Positions 17,508 through 25,993 of a stretch of DNA of 45,162 nucleotides are shown one piece after another. The notes under the pieces are model-generated. The model did no database searches and had not been told where the DNA came from. It worked only from the letters and a program-made list of their open reading frames with translations. Each line of letters starts with the position of its first letter. Positions within the stretch are counted from its first letter, which is position 1. This DNA comes from Bryobacterales bacterium (GTDB lineage Bacteria; Acidobacteriota; Terriglobia; Bryobacterales; UBA6623). The position numbers were made by a program, and so were the translations under genes. The DNA is taken from positions 1 through 45,162 of the forward strand of contig JAJDZN010000183.1 of NCBI GenBank assembly GCA_022824585.1, in the 5' to 3' direction.

Positions 17508-18071
17508 CATTACCGCGTCATTTGGGCCGATCCAGTTCGCGGTCATGAGGAAGCAGTTCGACATGGCGGAACTCCAAGGATCGTAAGCGAGGATGCGATT
17601 GAGTCGGCCCTCGCCCGCCCATACCACGGCTATCACCGATATATCCACCAAAGGACGGTCGCGCTGGTGCACCGGATCGCTTCAAATCACGGATTTGCGG
17701 ATGGCAACAGACGAACGGCTCTCTATTTGGTGGAGTTGCTGGTGCAGAGAAGCGGCTATGAATTCATCGAGAGCCTCGATGCGCCGGTCGATCTGCATTC
17801 GGCCCGAACGTTCCGCTCCCTGATGAAGGAACCTATCCAAAGCTGGGTGGGAACCTCTACTATTGCCAAAGCAGCGGACGCGGACAGCGTGGGGCCGCCA
17901 AGTGCACACCCGCTGCTACTAGCCAAGAAGCCCGGTCCAGATCGGCCCGTTGCCGATAATCAAATTGTGGTGCAATCGCCCCAGCATTGTGGGGCGCATG
18001 ATACGAGGCGAGAATTTGTGCGGGTTCGGCTGCATCGCCATCGCTTCCTGAAGGACCGTCATGGCCTGTGA
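17508..18071 (+). pseudogene. Doc-like Fic-fold toxin relic
   Basis: In one frame from 17508: RGHEEAVRHGGTPRIVSEDAIESALARPYHGYH, then the Fic motif HGFADGNRRTA (expected HxFxDGNxR), then LYLVELLVQRSGYEFIE. This is the Doc arrangement (death-on-curing kinase that phosphorylates EF-Tu). No ATG, GTG or TTG stands at a suitable place upstream; an ATT at 17520 is the nearest near-start. After about 17840 the reading no longer resembles Doc although it stays open to 18071. Both ends are therefore defective. An internal GTG/ATG start would omit helix 1. Confidence 0.65.
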
Positions 18072-18345
18072 CATCGAGTACACAGAAGAGTTCGAGACGT
18101 GGTGGAACGATCTGACGGCTAGGGAACAGGACGACATCACGTTCGTCGTAGGGCTGCTCGAGGAGCGGGACACCCGGTTAGGACTCCCGTACTCATCGCA
18201 GGTCAAGACTTCGAAGCACGGGCGCATGCGCGAGCTCCGTGTCCAGAGTGCCGGTCGGCCGATCCGGATCTTCTACGCATTCGACCCGAGGCGCACGGTA
18301 ATCCTTCTGATCGGTGGGCACAAGCTTGAGCAGGACAGGTTCTAG
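18061..18345 (+). CDS. HigB/RelE-like toxin (phage Gp49-like)
   Basis: 94 aa. AAGGA lies seven bases before ATG 18061. The sequence IEYTEEFETWWNDL ... GLPYSSQVKTSKHGRMRELRVQ ... PIRIFYAFDPRRTVILLIGGHK is the typical Gp49/HigB-type RelE-superfamily fold, an mRNA-cleaving ribosome-dependent toxin. All usual segments are present, including the basic patch and the IFYAFDP strand. The toxin-first order fits HigBA; the next gene is the expected partner but is short. Confidence 0.8.
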   Translation: MACDIEYTEEFETWWNDLTAREQDDITFVVGLLEERDTRLGLPYSSQVKTSKHGRMRELRVQSAGRPIRIFYAFDPRRTVILLIGGHKLEQDRF

Positions 18346-18443
18346 CGAGAATACGTGCGACGGGCCGATTCGGTATATGATGAGTATCTGCTACAGATCC
18401 GGCGCGAGGGACTGCTGGCTCCCGAATGAGGAGGATGGTACCG

Positions 18444-18644
18444 ATGAAGCACCGCCCTTTCAGCGAGTTGAAGAAGCACTGGTCGGCCGAGCGCTTGGCA
18501 AGGATCGAAACGAGGGTGGGCAGGGCCCTCGCTGAGCTAGATCAGAAAGAGTTTGAACAGACCACGGAGGAGAAACCCTTCCAAGCAGTTACGAGAAAGA
18601 GCCCCGCCGCACGCAATCGAGCTGCGCCGACGCGATCACTCTGA
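18444..18644 (+). CDS. HigA-type antitoxin N-terminal fragment
   Basis: 66 aa from ATG 18444 with GAGGAGG nine bases upstream. MKHRPFSELKKHWSAERLARIETRVGRALAELD matches the start of antitoxins that partner Gp49-like toxins (FSELxxxxSxERxARIxxRVxxxxxE). In those proteins a helix-turn-helix DNA-binding domain follows; here it is replaced by a charged, unrelated tail. The gap to the toxin (98 bp) is also wider than usual. Probably truncated; it may still bind toxin but should not bind the operator. Confidence 0.6.
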   Translation: MKHRPFSELKKHWSAERLARIETRVGRALAELDQKEFEQTTEEKPFQAVTRKSPAARNRAAPTRSL

Positions 18645-19075
18645 TAAGCACGTTGCGATAACTTATTCCGTTGAATGAAGCGATCATGTTGTGTTCAGCA
18701 TGGTTGCTTGCTTGTGCGGAAGGCGCGCTCCACGCCCGCTAGGCTCTTTTGAGCCTCCACCGCAGCCTCCGCCCCATAGGCTGGGTAACCGCGCATGGCG
18801 CTCTGGTCTGTCTGTCTTGAGCGCGGCAGAAGCTACTGCCAATGATCAACTTACGCGACCTGCACTGTCGGCGAGGACGTGGCGAGTCGGCAGTCGAAGC
18901 TTGAGAGGTGTCCTCGTGGCGCTCAGTACCGACAACTCCTTGCGCAACCAACGACCCCGTGGCACAGACTGGAATCCTCCAAGCAAAAGGCTTGGGTGGG
19001 AATCGATTCTTGGCTTGAAATCGAGCGTAAGGGTACAGCTATTGCACGTGAGCGTTCTCGGCGGTAGGCCCAAAG
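18645..19075. other. Non-coding gap
   Basis: About 430 bp. One 150-codon frame (18691-19143) lacks any family-like composition and overlaps the next gene's end; judged spurious. Confidence 0.5.
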
Positions 19076-20452
19076 TCAAACGGGTCCGGCAGCGGCAGCC
19101 CAAGGCAGAGTCTGGAATAGTGGGTTGGCGGCCCCTCCCCTGATTTGTGCGATTCCATGGTTTGCTACTTGGTGTTCAATCACCCACGGAGAAACTCCAA
19201 ACTCCGAGGCCAAGCCCCCGATATCGTCTTCATTCAAGATGCCTCGTGGGCGGCGCTCCTCCAAGGCAGTGGAGGGTGCGAGGAACTCAGCTGCGAACGC
19301 CCGGCTCCGTTGCTGACGGCTTGAGCGGGAAGACGTCACGAGAGCGTCGGGTTCGGGCGACAGGAGCAACTCTGCCAAGCCGCGGCAAAAGCGGAATCTG
19401 CATGACTGGTTCCCGCCGGGACGAAAAGCGAAGCCGGGGAGCCCGTCCTCGTCGCTCGTCACAACCCCCTCGAGAAGCCCAGCACCGTTGAACGCCCGTG
19501 ATCGGGTCACGCCACCCTCCTCAATGCGAGGCTCTCCGAGGGCTTGGCCCAAGTTTCGCCACGAGCGGAGCGGAGTGCCGTCCAGTCCCAAGCGCGATCT
19601 GATTGCCCTTGCGAGAGCGTACCCAACCTCCAAAGGCCGCTGATGCGACCCTTCCCTGACTTCCCGAACGACATCATCTCGGATCGACGTGATCCGGTCT
19701 AGGGGCATAGTCTTGGCCTTGCCGACTCTTAGGGCACGTTCGATCGCGGCTAGTTCGATTTCGAGGTTGCCGGTATTGAGAATCGGCAGCGCTTCCTCAA
19801 ACACCGCCCCTCCGAGTGCCTCTTCGATCCGGAACACGGCTGCCAGAGCGTCTTGGTCGATCGAATAGGGATCCCAGCCCAAGGCTGCGGCAGTCTGGCA
19901 AAACCTCTGCTCATCCGCGTCCGCATCCCGAATCGCCTGCCATTCCTCCTGCAGGAGCGTGTCTGTAACGCCTTCAGAAGAGAGTCGGGCAACTACGCTT
20001 TCGACAAGGCTGGCGCAAGAGCGACGGAATTCCTCCTTGTCAATCCATTCCCAGCCTTCGCGTTCCAGAGACTCAAGTCGACTCCAGAGGAGCCGAGCGT
20101 TCTTCCACGTCAAGTGTGTCCCCGTATCAAGAGACACCACTTGGAGGTCAGGGTAGAGGTAGCCTTCTCGCGAAGCACCTAACGCGTGCCGTTCGCGAAA
20201 GGACGACTCGGCGGCACCGCTCCGGTCCGCAGACTCGTGGAGCAAGCACCACCAATTCGTGGCCAGCCATTCCGCAAGGGGGTAGAGCGGCACATGAATG
20301 CATTCACGGACTTTGCTGTTCGAGTGATCCACCACTCTGGTCAGGACCGAACGATTGACCCGAATCACTAGAGATGCCCATGTGGCGGATAGTTCTGGCC
20401 CCTCTATCCCTTCGGCGACTTGCCAATCGAATTCGAATTCAAGACCCGGCAT
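19076..20452 (-). CDS. ImmA/IrrE-like protein with inactive metallopeptidase site
   Basis: 458 aa. ATG 20452 was chosen because GAGGGG lies five bases upstream; the frame extends 39 codons further without support. The N-terminal part (FEFDWQVAEG ... VHVPLYPLAEWL-like IHVPLYPLAEWLATNWWCLLHE) is a conserved leader domain seen in large ImmA/IrrE-type proteins. The C-terminus RSRAFAAEFLAPS ... EDDIGGLASEFGVSPWVIEHQVANHG is the characteristic end of the ImmA/IrrE fold. Where the zinc motif should be (R-F-x-x-A-H-E-x-G-H) it reads RFRFCRGLAELLL: both His and the catalytic Glu are gone. It is probably a binding protein or regulator, or in decay. The rest of the frame is intact. Confidence 0.7.
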   Translation of the reverse strand: MPGLEFEFDWQVAEGIEGPELSATWASLVIRVNRSVLTRVVDHSNSKVRECIHVPLYPLAEWLATNWWCLLHESADRSGAAESSFRERHALGASREGYLYPDLQVVSLDTGTHLTWKNARLLWSRLESLEREGWEWIDKEEFRRSCASLVESVVARLSSEGVTDTLLQEEWQAIRDADADEQRFCQTAAALGWDPYSIDQDALAAVFRIEEALGGAVFEEALPILNTGNLEIELAAIERALRVGKAKTMPLDRITSIRDDVVREVREGSHQRPLEVGYALARAIRSRLGLDGTPLRSWRNLGQALGEPRIEEGGVTRSRAFNGAGLLEGVVTSDEDGLPGFAFRPGGNQSCRFRFCRGLAELLLSPEPDALVTSSRSSRQQRSRAFAAEFLAPSTALEERRPRGILNEDDIGGLASEFGVSPWVIEHQVANHGIAQIRGGAANPLFQTLPWAAAAGPV

Positions 20453-20584
20453 CAATCCCCTCGAACCCCTCTGCACCTCGCAATGCTGAGTGACCGAGCT
20501 CGACTTTGCCCCGAAGCTCGCAACTGGCTCCGGCGTGAACGTATTCCGTAGCCCGCTGACAGAGGGCACAAGGGGGTGGTCAGT

Positions 20585-21036
20585 CTATTGAGACCACTTC
20601 TGGGCGAGTTTCTCAAACTCACAGAACAGCCGCTCTCTTTTTTTCTGCTGCCTCATGGCAACAACAAACGGCTTGGAGTCATTCCATATCTGGACATATG
20701 GACCCTTGAACCATTCCAAGTACAGCTCCTCATTGATGATGCCATGCTTGATCCCGACTGCCACAAGCTCAAAGTGATTCAGGAATGAAGTCACATCCAC
20801 AATCGCCTTGCGGTTATCAGGCTTCTGCCAGCCAGCTGCAAGGGTTAGTAGCTCCCCTGCGTCACACGGAGCGCTGCAAACCTCTCCCGGAGCCGCACCC
20901 ACTCCGGGTTGTCTGTTTCCCGGCTTGCAATAAAATTCAGGGTGGCTGTCCTAGATGCAATCCCCCTCTGGAGATGCCATGCAACTACGGCTGTGACAAG
21001 GAGGACAGATGGTGTGATGAGTGACGACCAGTCCAA
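20585..21036 (-). pseudogene. DUF4760 membrane protein gene split by a frameshift
   Basis: The first frame, from ATG 21036, gives a membrane helix (LITPSVLLVTAVVAWHLQR) and RTATLNFIASRETDNPEWVRLRERF, then hits a stop. A second frame, ending at 20585, continues with GELLTLAAGW, then TSFLNHFELVAVGIKHGIINEELYLEWFKGPYVQIWNDSKPF. Together these are a complete DUF4760 protein (about 150 aa). A single-base indel around 20862-20872 would join them. GC is lower than in neighbouring genes. Function of the family unknown; DUF4760 genes often sit in accessory islands. Confidence 0.65.
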
Positions 21037-21577
21037 TTTCAGATTCCTGTGTCTCCTTCCTGTGGAAGCGCTGGACTCATGCTGATTCTATTCATTGGAT
21101 ACTCCATCTTGAAATTCACTCTCAGCCTATCTCCGGCTGGTTGGTTTCAGTGTATAGACCATGGCAGCTTGTGTCAATGTGTGTCAATACTTGCCAACTC
21201 TTGAACAGGAGCACAGTGGGCCTTGGCCTGACTTCCTTCGAGAATCGGCAACATGTTGCTCTTAGAAACGAATCTGAACCGGCATATCGGCAACTCGCCC
21301 TAAAGCATCAAGCGCCCCGAGTATGCGGAAAGCGCTCTCCGTTCTCCACGGGATCTTGCAGGGAACTATGAAGACTGGACGCCGGGCACAATCAACGCCC
21401 GCCAACGGGAGCTGGCGAGGACAGCCACATCGATCTGGCGGGTCTCGCAGCTAAGTTAGGCCAACCTTACGGCTCGGTACTCGGACTTGATAGTCAGCGT
21501 GTCCACGGTCCAAGGCTTGGCCCAGCTGACTCTGACTGCGACCAACAAGCGTGCGGCTGGACAGCACGACGGCTGTG
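21037..21577. other. Non-coding gap
   Basis: 540 bp of lower GC with short direct repeats (TGTGTCAATG/TGTGTCAATA near 21173). No credible gene on either strand. Confidence 0.5.
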
Positions 21578-22186
21578 TCAGCGTACCGGGCGACGCAGCA
21601 CGGTCTTCAACTTCCCCGGCACCGTGCGCCTCGGATCCGACAGATACACATCGTGGTGCTTGCCGGCCAGCTCAAGTCCATTCGATTCCGCGAATGATTG
21701 CATGGTAGAGATCGCCCCTCCCATGGAGTCGTACGGACCGATGTGCAGGCACTGCACGGCTCGGCGCTCTTCTAGTTGTTCTGTTCTCATGTTCCGATGG
21801 GCGGTCGTGATCTTCCCCTTCTTGTCCAACTCGCCCAAGGCGTCCGCGATATCTTCCTCGGAGACATGATCAGGCTGGATGAGCATAAGCGTCCACTGCC
21901 ACTCATCTCTGCGGTTCTCGTCGAACGCAGACTCGTCATCCGCCCACCACAGCGCTTCAAGTGGCGGCACGACGAAGTCGGCCCGCCCCGCGGCCTTCAA
22001 GCGAAACTTGGTCGTGTACGCCGTCGAATACAAGGCGCCAATCGCGTCTTGAAAGGCCTCCCCCTGCGGTGACCCCTCACCGTCGATCATGAGGTATCGA
22101 AACTGCGGCACTTCGACCAAGTGCGCTTCGCGCTTCGGAGCGAACAGCTGCCTGTACTGTTTCTTGATGTCGATCTTCCCCGCCAT
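21578..22186 (-). CDS. GyrI-like small-molecule-binding domain protein
   Basis: 202 aa. VEVPQFRYLMIDGEGSPQG near the start, GALYSTAYTTKF and, at the end, RRAVQCLHIGPYDSMGGAISTMQSFAESNGLELAGKHHDVYLSDPRR fit the stand-alone GyrI-like family (the fold used by the gyrase inhibitor and by effector domains of MerR/AraC regulators). No DNA-binding domain is fused. Likely cytoplasmic; such proteins bind or hydrolyse small hydrophobic or cyclopropanoid compounds in studied cases. Next to an MFS transporter on the same strand but 139 bp away, so co-transcription is possible. Confidence 0.85.
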   Translation of the reverse strand: MAGKIDIKKQYRQLFAPKREAHLVEVPQFRYLMIDGEGSPQGEAFQDAIGALYSTAYTTKFRLKAAGRADFVVPPLEALWWADDESAFDENRRDEWQWTLMLIQPDHVSEEDIADALGELDKKGKITTAHRNMRTEQLEERRAVQCLHIGPYDSMGGAISTMQSFAESNGLELAGKHHDVYLSDPRRTVPGKLKTVLRRPVR

Positions 22187-22325
22187 CGTTTTCTCGTATC
22201 TCCCAGCCTACCTGCACCCGCGTCCCCAGCCATTCAAAGCGCCTCTTGGGCCGGACACCAGCAGTAGGCATGGATGACCATTGCAGCCGGCGCGCGGGCG
22301 TGGGCGCGTTGGTCGGCAGTCGTGT

Positions 22326-23612
22326 CTATGCGACACCTGGTGCTGGTTCTAGGCGTGAGGCTGCTCTGCTCACAACAGCAGCAGTGATCATTCCGATCGT
22401 CGAGATTCCGCACAGCAGCAAGAAGAAGTACTGGTAGCCCGCGACGCCCGGAAAGTTGTCCAGCAACCGGCCCGCGATCGGCCCGATGAAGATGTCCGGC
22501 GTATACCCGATCAGCGAAATCAAGCCGACGGCAACCCCGGTCACCGTGTGGGGCACGCGGGTCTGCTCGAGCAGGGCGAAGTAGAGGCCCCGCAACCCGT
22601 AGACGCCGAAATACGTGATCACGAGGTTGGTGTACACGATTGCCAGGACTTCCGGGCTCGCGTCGAGGAGATCTAAGATAGCCCAGCAGCCCGCCAAGGC
22701 TCCGAACGAGATCCACACCAAGCGCGCGATCCCGAACCTATCCCCCAGCAGGCCCGCCCCCAGTGCAGCAACGAGGCGGAGGTAGCCCGCATTGGCCGTG
22801 AAGCCCGCCGCATCAGCTTCGTTCATGCCGAGGACGTCGTAGGCGTACCCGGAATAGTAGTCAAGCCCTTTGTAACCTGAATACGCGCAGGTCACGATGA
22901 CCGCTGTCAGCCAGACCGGGCGCATCCCGAACACAGTTCGTATCGCCGGCCAAGTGTTCGGGCTAGGCTCGAGTTCTTCAGCCGAGGAATCAGGGATGCA
23001 CACCCAAGCGACAATTCCCGCTGCTAGGGTGGCGAGCGTGTATTGGAGAATGACTGTCTGCAGTGCGCCCGCCCGAGTCGCTGCGTCGGCCAGCGCCGGG
23101 TCACCGCCGAGGCCGGCCCGCAGGAGCATCACGCCGAGGCTTGCGAAACACGCTGCCACAAGGCCTCGCCCCCCGTCCAGCCAGCCGAAACCTCGCCCTT
23201 GCGAGACCGTTCCACCCCACGATCTGGTCGCCCTGATCAGGGCCCCCCAGTACAGGAAAACGGAGGTGACGCCCCAGAACGCATAGAGAAACGAGAGGCC
23301 TCCGAACCCGGGGAACGACATCAAGTACACGCCGCCAGCGGCGGTTGTGGCCAGCGACAGGGTCATGAGCTTGCGCGCCGAAAAATGGTCGGCCAGGACT
23401 CCGCCCGGGAAATACCCGATCATGGCCAGGACGCCGTAGAAGACGAAGGCGTCCCCAAGGTCGGCATTGGAAAGCCCGAACACTTCAAGGACCGTCGGCC
23501 GGTAGTACCGCGGCAGGTGATAGGGCAGGCTGAAGATCATCTCGCCGCCGAACACAAGTGCGAACATGGCGAGGAAGCGCGAGCGGAATCCGGACGTAGG
23601 CGGTGTCGGCAT
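22326..23612 (-). CDS. MFS transporter
   Basis: About 428 aa with some 12 hydrophobic membrane segments (for example FLAMFALVFGGEMIFSLPY, FYGVLAMIGYFPGGVLADHFSARKLMTL, FLYAFWGVTSVFLYWGALI, YQYFFLLLCGISTIGMITAAV). GGVLADHFSARKLM is the loop 2-3 MFS signature (GxLaDrxGrrkxl), and LGDRFGIARLVWISFG its second-half counterpart. Resembles the organophosphate/nitrate antiporter branch (UhpC/GlpT-like). ATG 23612 starts just before helix 1 and was preferred over the longer frame from 23663; no clear ribosome-binding site. Substrate unknown. Confidence 0.85.
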   Translation of the reverse strand: MPTPPTSGFRSRFLAMFALVFGGEMIFSLPYHLPRYYRPTVLEVFGLSNADLGDAFVFYGVLAMIGYFPGGVLADHFSARKLMTLSLATTAAGGVYLMSFPGFGGLSFLYAFWGVTSVFLYWGALIRATRSWGGTVSQGRGFGWLDGGRGLVAACFASLGVMLLRAGLGGDPALADAATRAGALQTVILQYTLATLAAGIVAWVCIPDSSAEELEPSPNTWPAIRTVFGMRPVWLTAVIVTCAYSGYKGLDYYSGYAYDVLGMNEADAAGFTANAGYLRLVAALGAGLLGDRFGIARLVWISFGALAGCWAILDLLDASPEVLAIVYTNLVITYFGVYGLRGLYFALLEQTRVPHTVTGVAVGLISLIGYTPDIFIGPIAGRLLDNFPGVAGYQYFFLLLCGISTIGMITAAVVSRAASRLEPAPGVA

Positions 23613-23739
23613 TAGAAGGGGTGGATTGCTGTGGACACGTCCTGCTTGGTCACGACACACCACCAGCGAGACTAGAAGCCCTCAGATCCCTTGCGGCCCG
23701 ACGCCTTACCATTGTCCACTAGCAAGGGCGTCTTGCCAG

Positions 23740-23964
23740 ATGTGAGTGACCGGTCCGACCGCAGCGAGGCGGTCTCCCTCCAGACGGTGCTGGAATGGAG
23801 CAAGCGCGATACAGAGCTTCGCGGGGCGCGCAATCGAGCGGCTACACAGCCGCAACGACGCCAGAGGCACTGATTCGGCGCGGGTCCGGCGACTGCACGC
23901 GATCCTGTCCGCGCTGGACGGCCCGGATGTCCGCGCCGTCCGGTACGAGAACTATCAGCACTAG
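23740..23964 (+). pseudogene. Possible small gene relic
   Basis: One frame reads SVSLQT-like AVSLQTVLEWSKRDTELRGA, the next frame continues AIERLHSRNDARGTDSARVRRLHAILSALDGPDVRAVRYENYQH to a stop at 23964. Joined by one frameshift near 23825 these give a coherent helical peptide of about 70 aa. Family unknown. The flanking stretches, 23613-23739 and 23965-24189, hold nothing recognisable. Confidence 0.3.
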
Positions 23965-24189
23965 GGGGTGCGCACGACAGAGATACCTGCGAGACAGGAC
24001 GCGGCCATGCGCCATGACCCGCCGCATCCCGGATGGGCTATTGCGGATGGCTGCATCGGCCCGGAGGCGGCTCGGCATGGCGGCGAGCCCCATCCGGCAT
24101 CTTCACCCTGTGGTACTGGCGCCGCCGCTGGCCGTAACGCTCGCGATCTGGCTCCCCGACGCTCGGTGCGAGAGGCCTGCCCGGCGCTC

Positions 24190-24819
24190 CTACGCCCGGT
24201 AACGCACGGGATAATCGGTCCCGAGTGCATCGTTGAGGATCTGCGCAACCGGCGCGGGCCAAGCATCCGGTCCCGGCTTGGCGTCCTTGTCGAAGGGGTC
24301 GTAGCCGGCGATGTCTTCTAGGGCGTAAGGGCATTCCGCGGGAAGTTGGGACCCATAGCCTCGCCGCAGCTGGCGCTCGTGCGCAGCATTCTCGGGACTG
24401 CGGTGCTCGGCCAGCTTTCTCACGGCAATCTCCCGCCCCCGCCGCCAGGCGCCGTCCAGCATCTCGGCCAGCTCCCCCTTCATGCCGGGGTTCTCGGAGA
24501 GCTTGACGTGCATCTCTCCCCGCCAATCCTCGACCTCTTTCCGCCAGTGGTTGAGGCCCGGGCTCTTCGGCGAGTGATGGATCTTCAGCAGGTGCGAGAT
24601 CACATTTGCGCAGTACGAGCTCCACGCGCTCCTTTCACTCCGCCCCAAGCTCTCGACCTCCTCGATCAGGTTGTCCCAGTCGATCGCGCTGCTGTCCCGC
24701 CGCCTCAAGGCCCCGGCCTGCTCCTGCGTCCAGCTCCAGAAGTCCCTGGCGTAGAGGCCGTTCTCCCGTGCGTCGTCCACGGCTTCGGAGGCCAAGTCTC
24801 GCACCGACATCGCCGCCAT
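24190..24819 (-). CDS. DUF29 family protein
   Basis: 209 aa (ATG 24819 or 24810). Opens YARDFWSWTQEQAGALRRRDSSAIDWDNLIEEVESLGRSERSAW, the hallmark DUF29 start, followed by LLKIHHSPKSPGLNHWRKEVEDWRGEMHVKL. DUF29 proteins are small helical proteins, widespread in cyanobacteria and other phyla, often near toxin-antitoxin genes; their role is unknown. The C-terminal extension (about 145-209) is longer than in the shortest members. Confidence 0.85.
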   Translation of the reverse strand: MAAMSVRDLASEAVDDARENGLYARDFWSWTQEQAGALRRRDSSAIDWDNLIEEVESLGRSERSAWSSYCANVISHLLKIHHSPKSPGLNHWRKEVEDWRGEMHVKLSENPGMKGELAEMLDGAWRRGREIAVRKLAEHRSPENAAHERQLRRGYGSQLPAECPYALEDIAGYDPFDKDAKPGPDAWPAPVAQILNDALGTDYPVRYRA

Positions 24820-25304
24820 GCCTGCATTGTAGGCGATCAGGCTCTCCCTTGCGTGATGCTGGAGCCCGGCAGCATTTGGACGCCTATCGTGTCCACGCTG
24901 CCGCTTTCCGCGCCGCCTGGCGGTGCAACGACGAGGCCCGCCCAGCAGTCGCAGGCTCCACGGGCAGACTCTTCATCGCCACGGTAGGCCTCGGCAGGGT
25001 CTCGTGCGCTTGATGGCGATCGGTTCTCCCCGGGGAGGCTCGATAGGCGCTCCGCCACGGGGATTTCGCACCGACACGTCGTCCCCGCCTTCGCGTTCTC
25101 CGCAACGGCTTGTATGGCTGGCAGGGCCAGCCTTGGTTGGTGGATCCCGGAACACCTTGCCAAGAAGCTGATCCCCGCCCGCATCCGGTCCCTGTGCGGA
25201 TGCTGTCACGCTGCTCAGCTCTGTACAAACGCGGTCGTCTTGCTGGGCCGAAAGGATTGCAGAGCGGACAGAGTCAAAGGCCGATGCGGTCTCACGGGTC
25301 AGAC
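24820..25304. other. Non-coding gap
   Basis: 485 bp of overlapping short frames with no recognisable protein on either strand. Confidence 0.5.
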
Positions 25305-25736
25305 CTACAACTGTTCCACGACGAGACCCGCCACACGCTGAAAGTGCGCTTCGCCGGAAGGCCCCACCAGCACCGGGAAGTCCAGATGCAGAGCAGTCGC
25401 AGCAACAGCTAGGTCGTTCGCCAGAATGGGTTCGCCAGAACGCCGAAGCTTGGCAAAGGCCCGCGTCGAGTGGCGGGCAATGGAGACATTCAAATCGATC
25501 ACCGGTATACGCGCCACGAGAGCGTCGATTCGAGCGCGACGCATTGCTGCTTGTGCTTCGGTGCCGGCGACATGTATCCCAACGAGTAACTCCGCATAGA
25601 CAGCAGCTGGCAGCATGGCGCTCTCGTCAGCCAGCCGTCCCAGCAGACGGTTCCAGGTCAATGGGGTGCCCTAAGCGTCGGTTTCGCGACGACGCACGGC
25701 GGCCACGAGCGCACTCGCATCGACTACGACTCCCAT
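25305..25736 (-). pseudogene. VapC-like PIN-domain toxin with amber codon
   Basis: From ATG 25736: MGVVVDASALVAAVRRRETDA, then TAG (25673-25671), then in the same frame [32 protein letters not shown] ... [35 protein letters not shown]. This is a PIN RNase: Asp in VVDASALV, Glu in YAELLVG, Asp in [11 protein letters not shown], i.e. all acidic metal ligands remain. The stop at codon 22 removes the first Asp if translation restarts at TTG 25661, so the product should be inactive. The start overlaps the antitoxin end by 13 bp. Confidence 0.75.
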
Positions 25737-25993
25737 CGGTCACTCGGAGGTCTGTCGGATGAGTTGATCGCTTCTAGGTCGTCGGCGAGCGCCGGGTCGC
25801 TAGCGCCACCGTCACACCAAATGCTGAGAGCTTCTCCAAGAGTGGCGCCTTTAGTCTCGTCTCCGATCGGCACGACCCGTGCCACGGGTCTTCCGTGCCG
25901 GCTGACGACGAACGAGTCTCGGCGATAGCGCACCTTGGACAGAACATCTCCGAGGTTGCGGGCGAGGTCCGTAGCTCGAATCGTATGTTCCAT
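25724..25993 (-). CDS. Phd/YefM-type antitoxin of the VapC-like toxin
   Basis: 89 aa, ATG 25993. RATDLARNLGDVLSKVRYRRDSFVVSRHGRPVARVVPIG is the Phd/YefM DNA-binding fold (A..x..x.NLGDVL..V...). The C-terminal acidic tail (DPALADDLEAINSSDRPPSDRWES) would wrap the PIN toxin. Overlap with the toxin shows a normal antitoxin-first operon. A hairpin-type inverted repeat lies 30 bp upstream and may be its operator. Antitoxin intact, toxin broken. Confidence 0.8.
   Translation of the reverse strand: MEHTIRATDLARNLGDVLSKVRYRRDSFVVSRHGRPVARVVPIGDETKGATLGEALSIWCDGGASDPALADDLEAINSSDRPPSDRWES

Larger units (their letters stand above)
16221..17518 (+). repeat. 1.3-kb direct repeat, copy B
   Basis: Starts 38 bp after darG ends. 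Same order of contents as copy A: C-terminal phosphoribosyltransferase piece, small ORF, non-coding stretch, antitoxin-like ORF. Ends at TTACCGCGTC, after which it continues into a Doc-like toxin relic instead of DarT. Homologous recombination between the copies would delete darG. Confidence 0.9.

Noticed and set aside
18691..19143. 150-codon ORF
   Set aside because: Low-complexity Pro/Arg start, no family-like pattern, overlaps the end of the ImmA/IrrE-like gene.
21021..21371. 116-codon ORF
   Set aside because: Composition unlike real genes in the window and starts antisense within the DUF4760 gene.
8170..25673. Stop-codon reassignment or suppression (in-frame TGA at 8170, TAG at 13284 and 25673)
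   Set aside because: TAG and TGA both end clearly intact genes here (receptor, protease, GlgX, PP2C), so the code is standard and the internal stops are decay.
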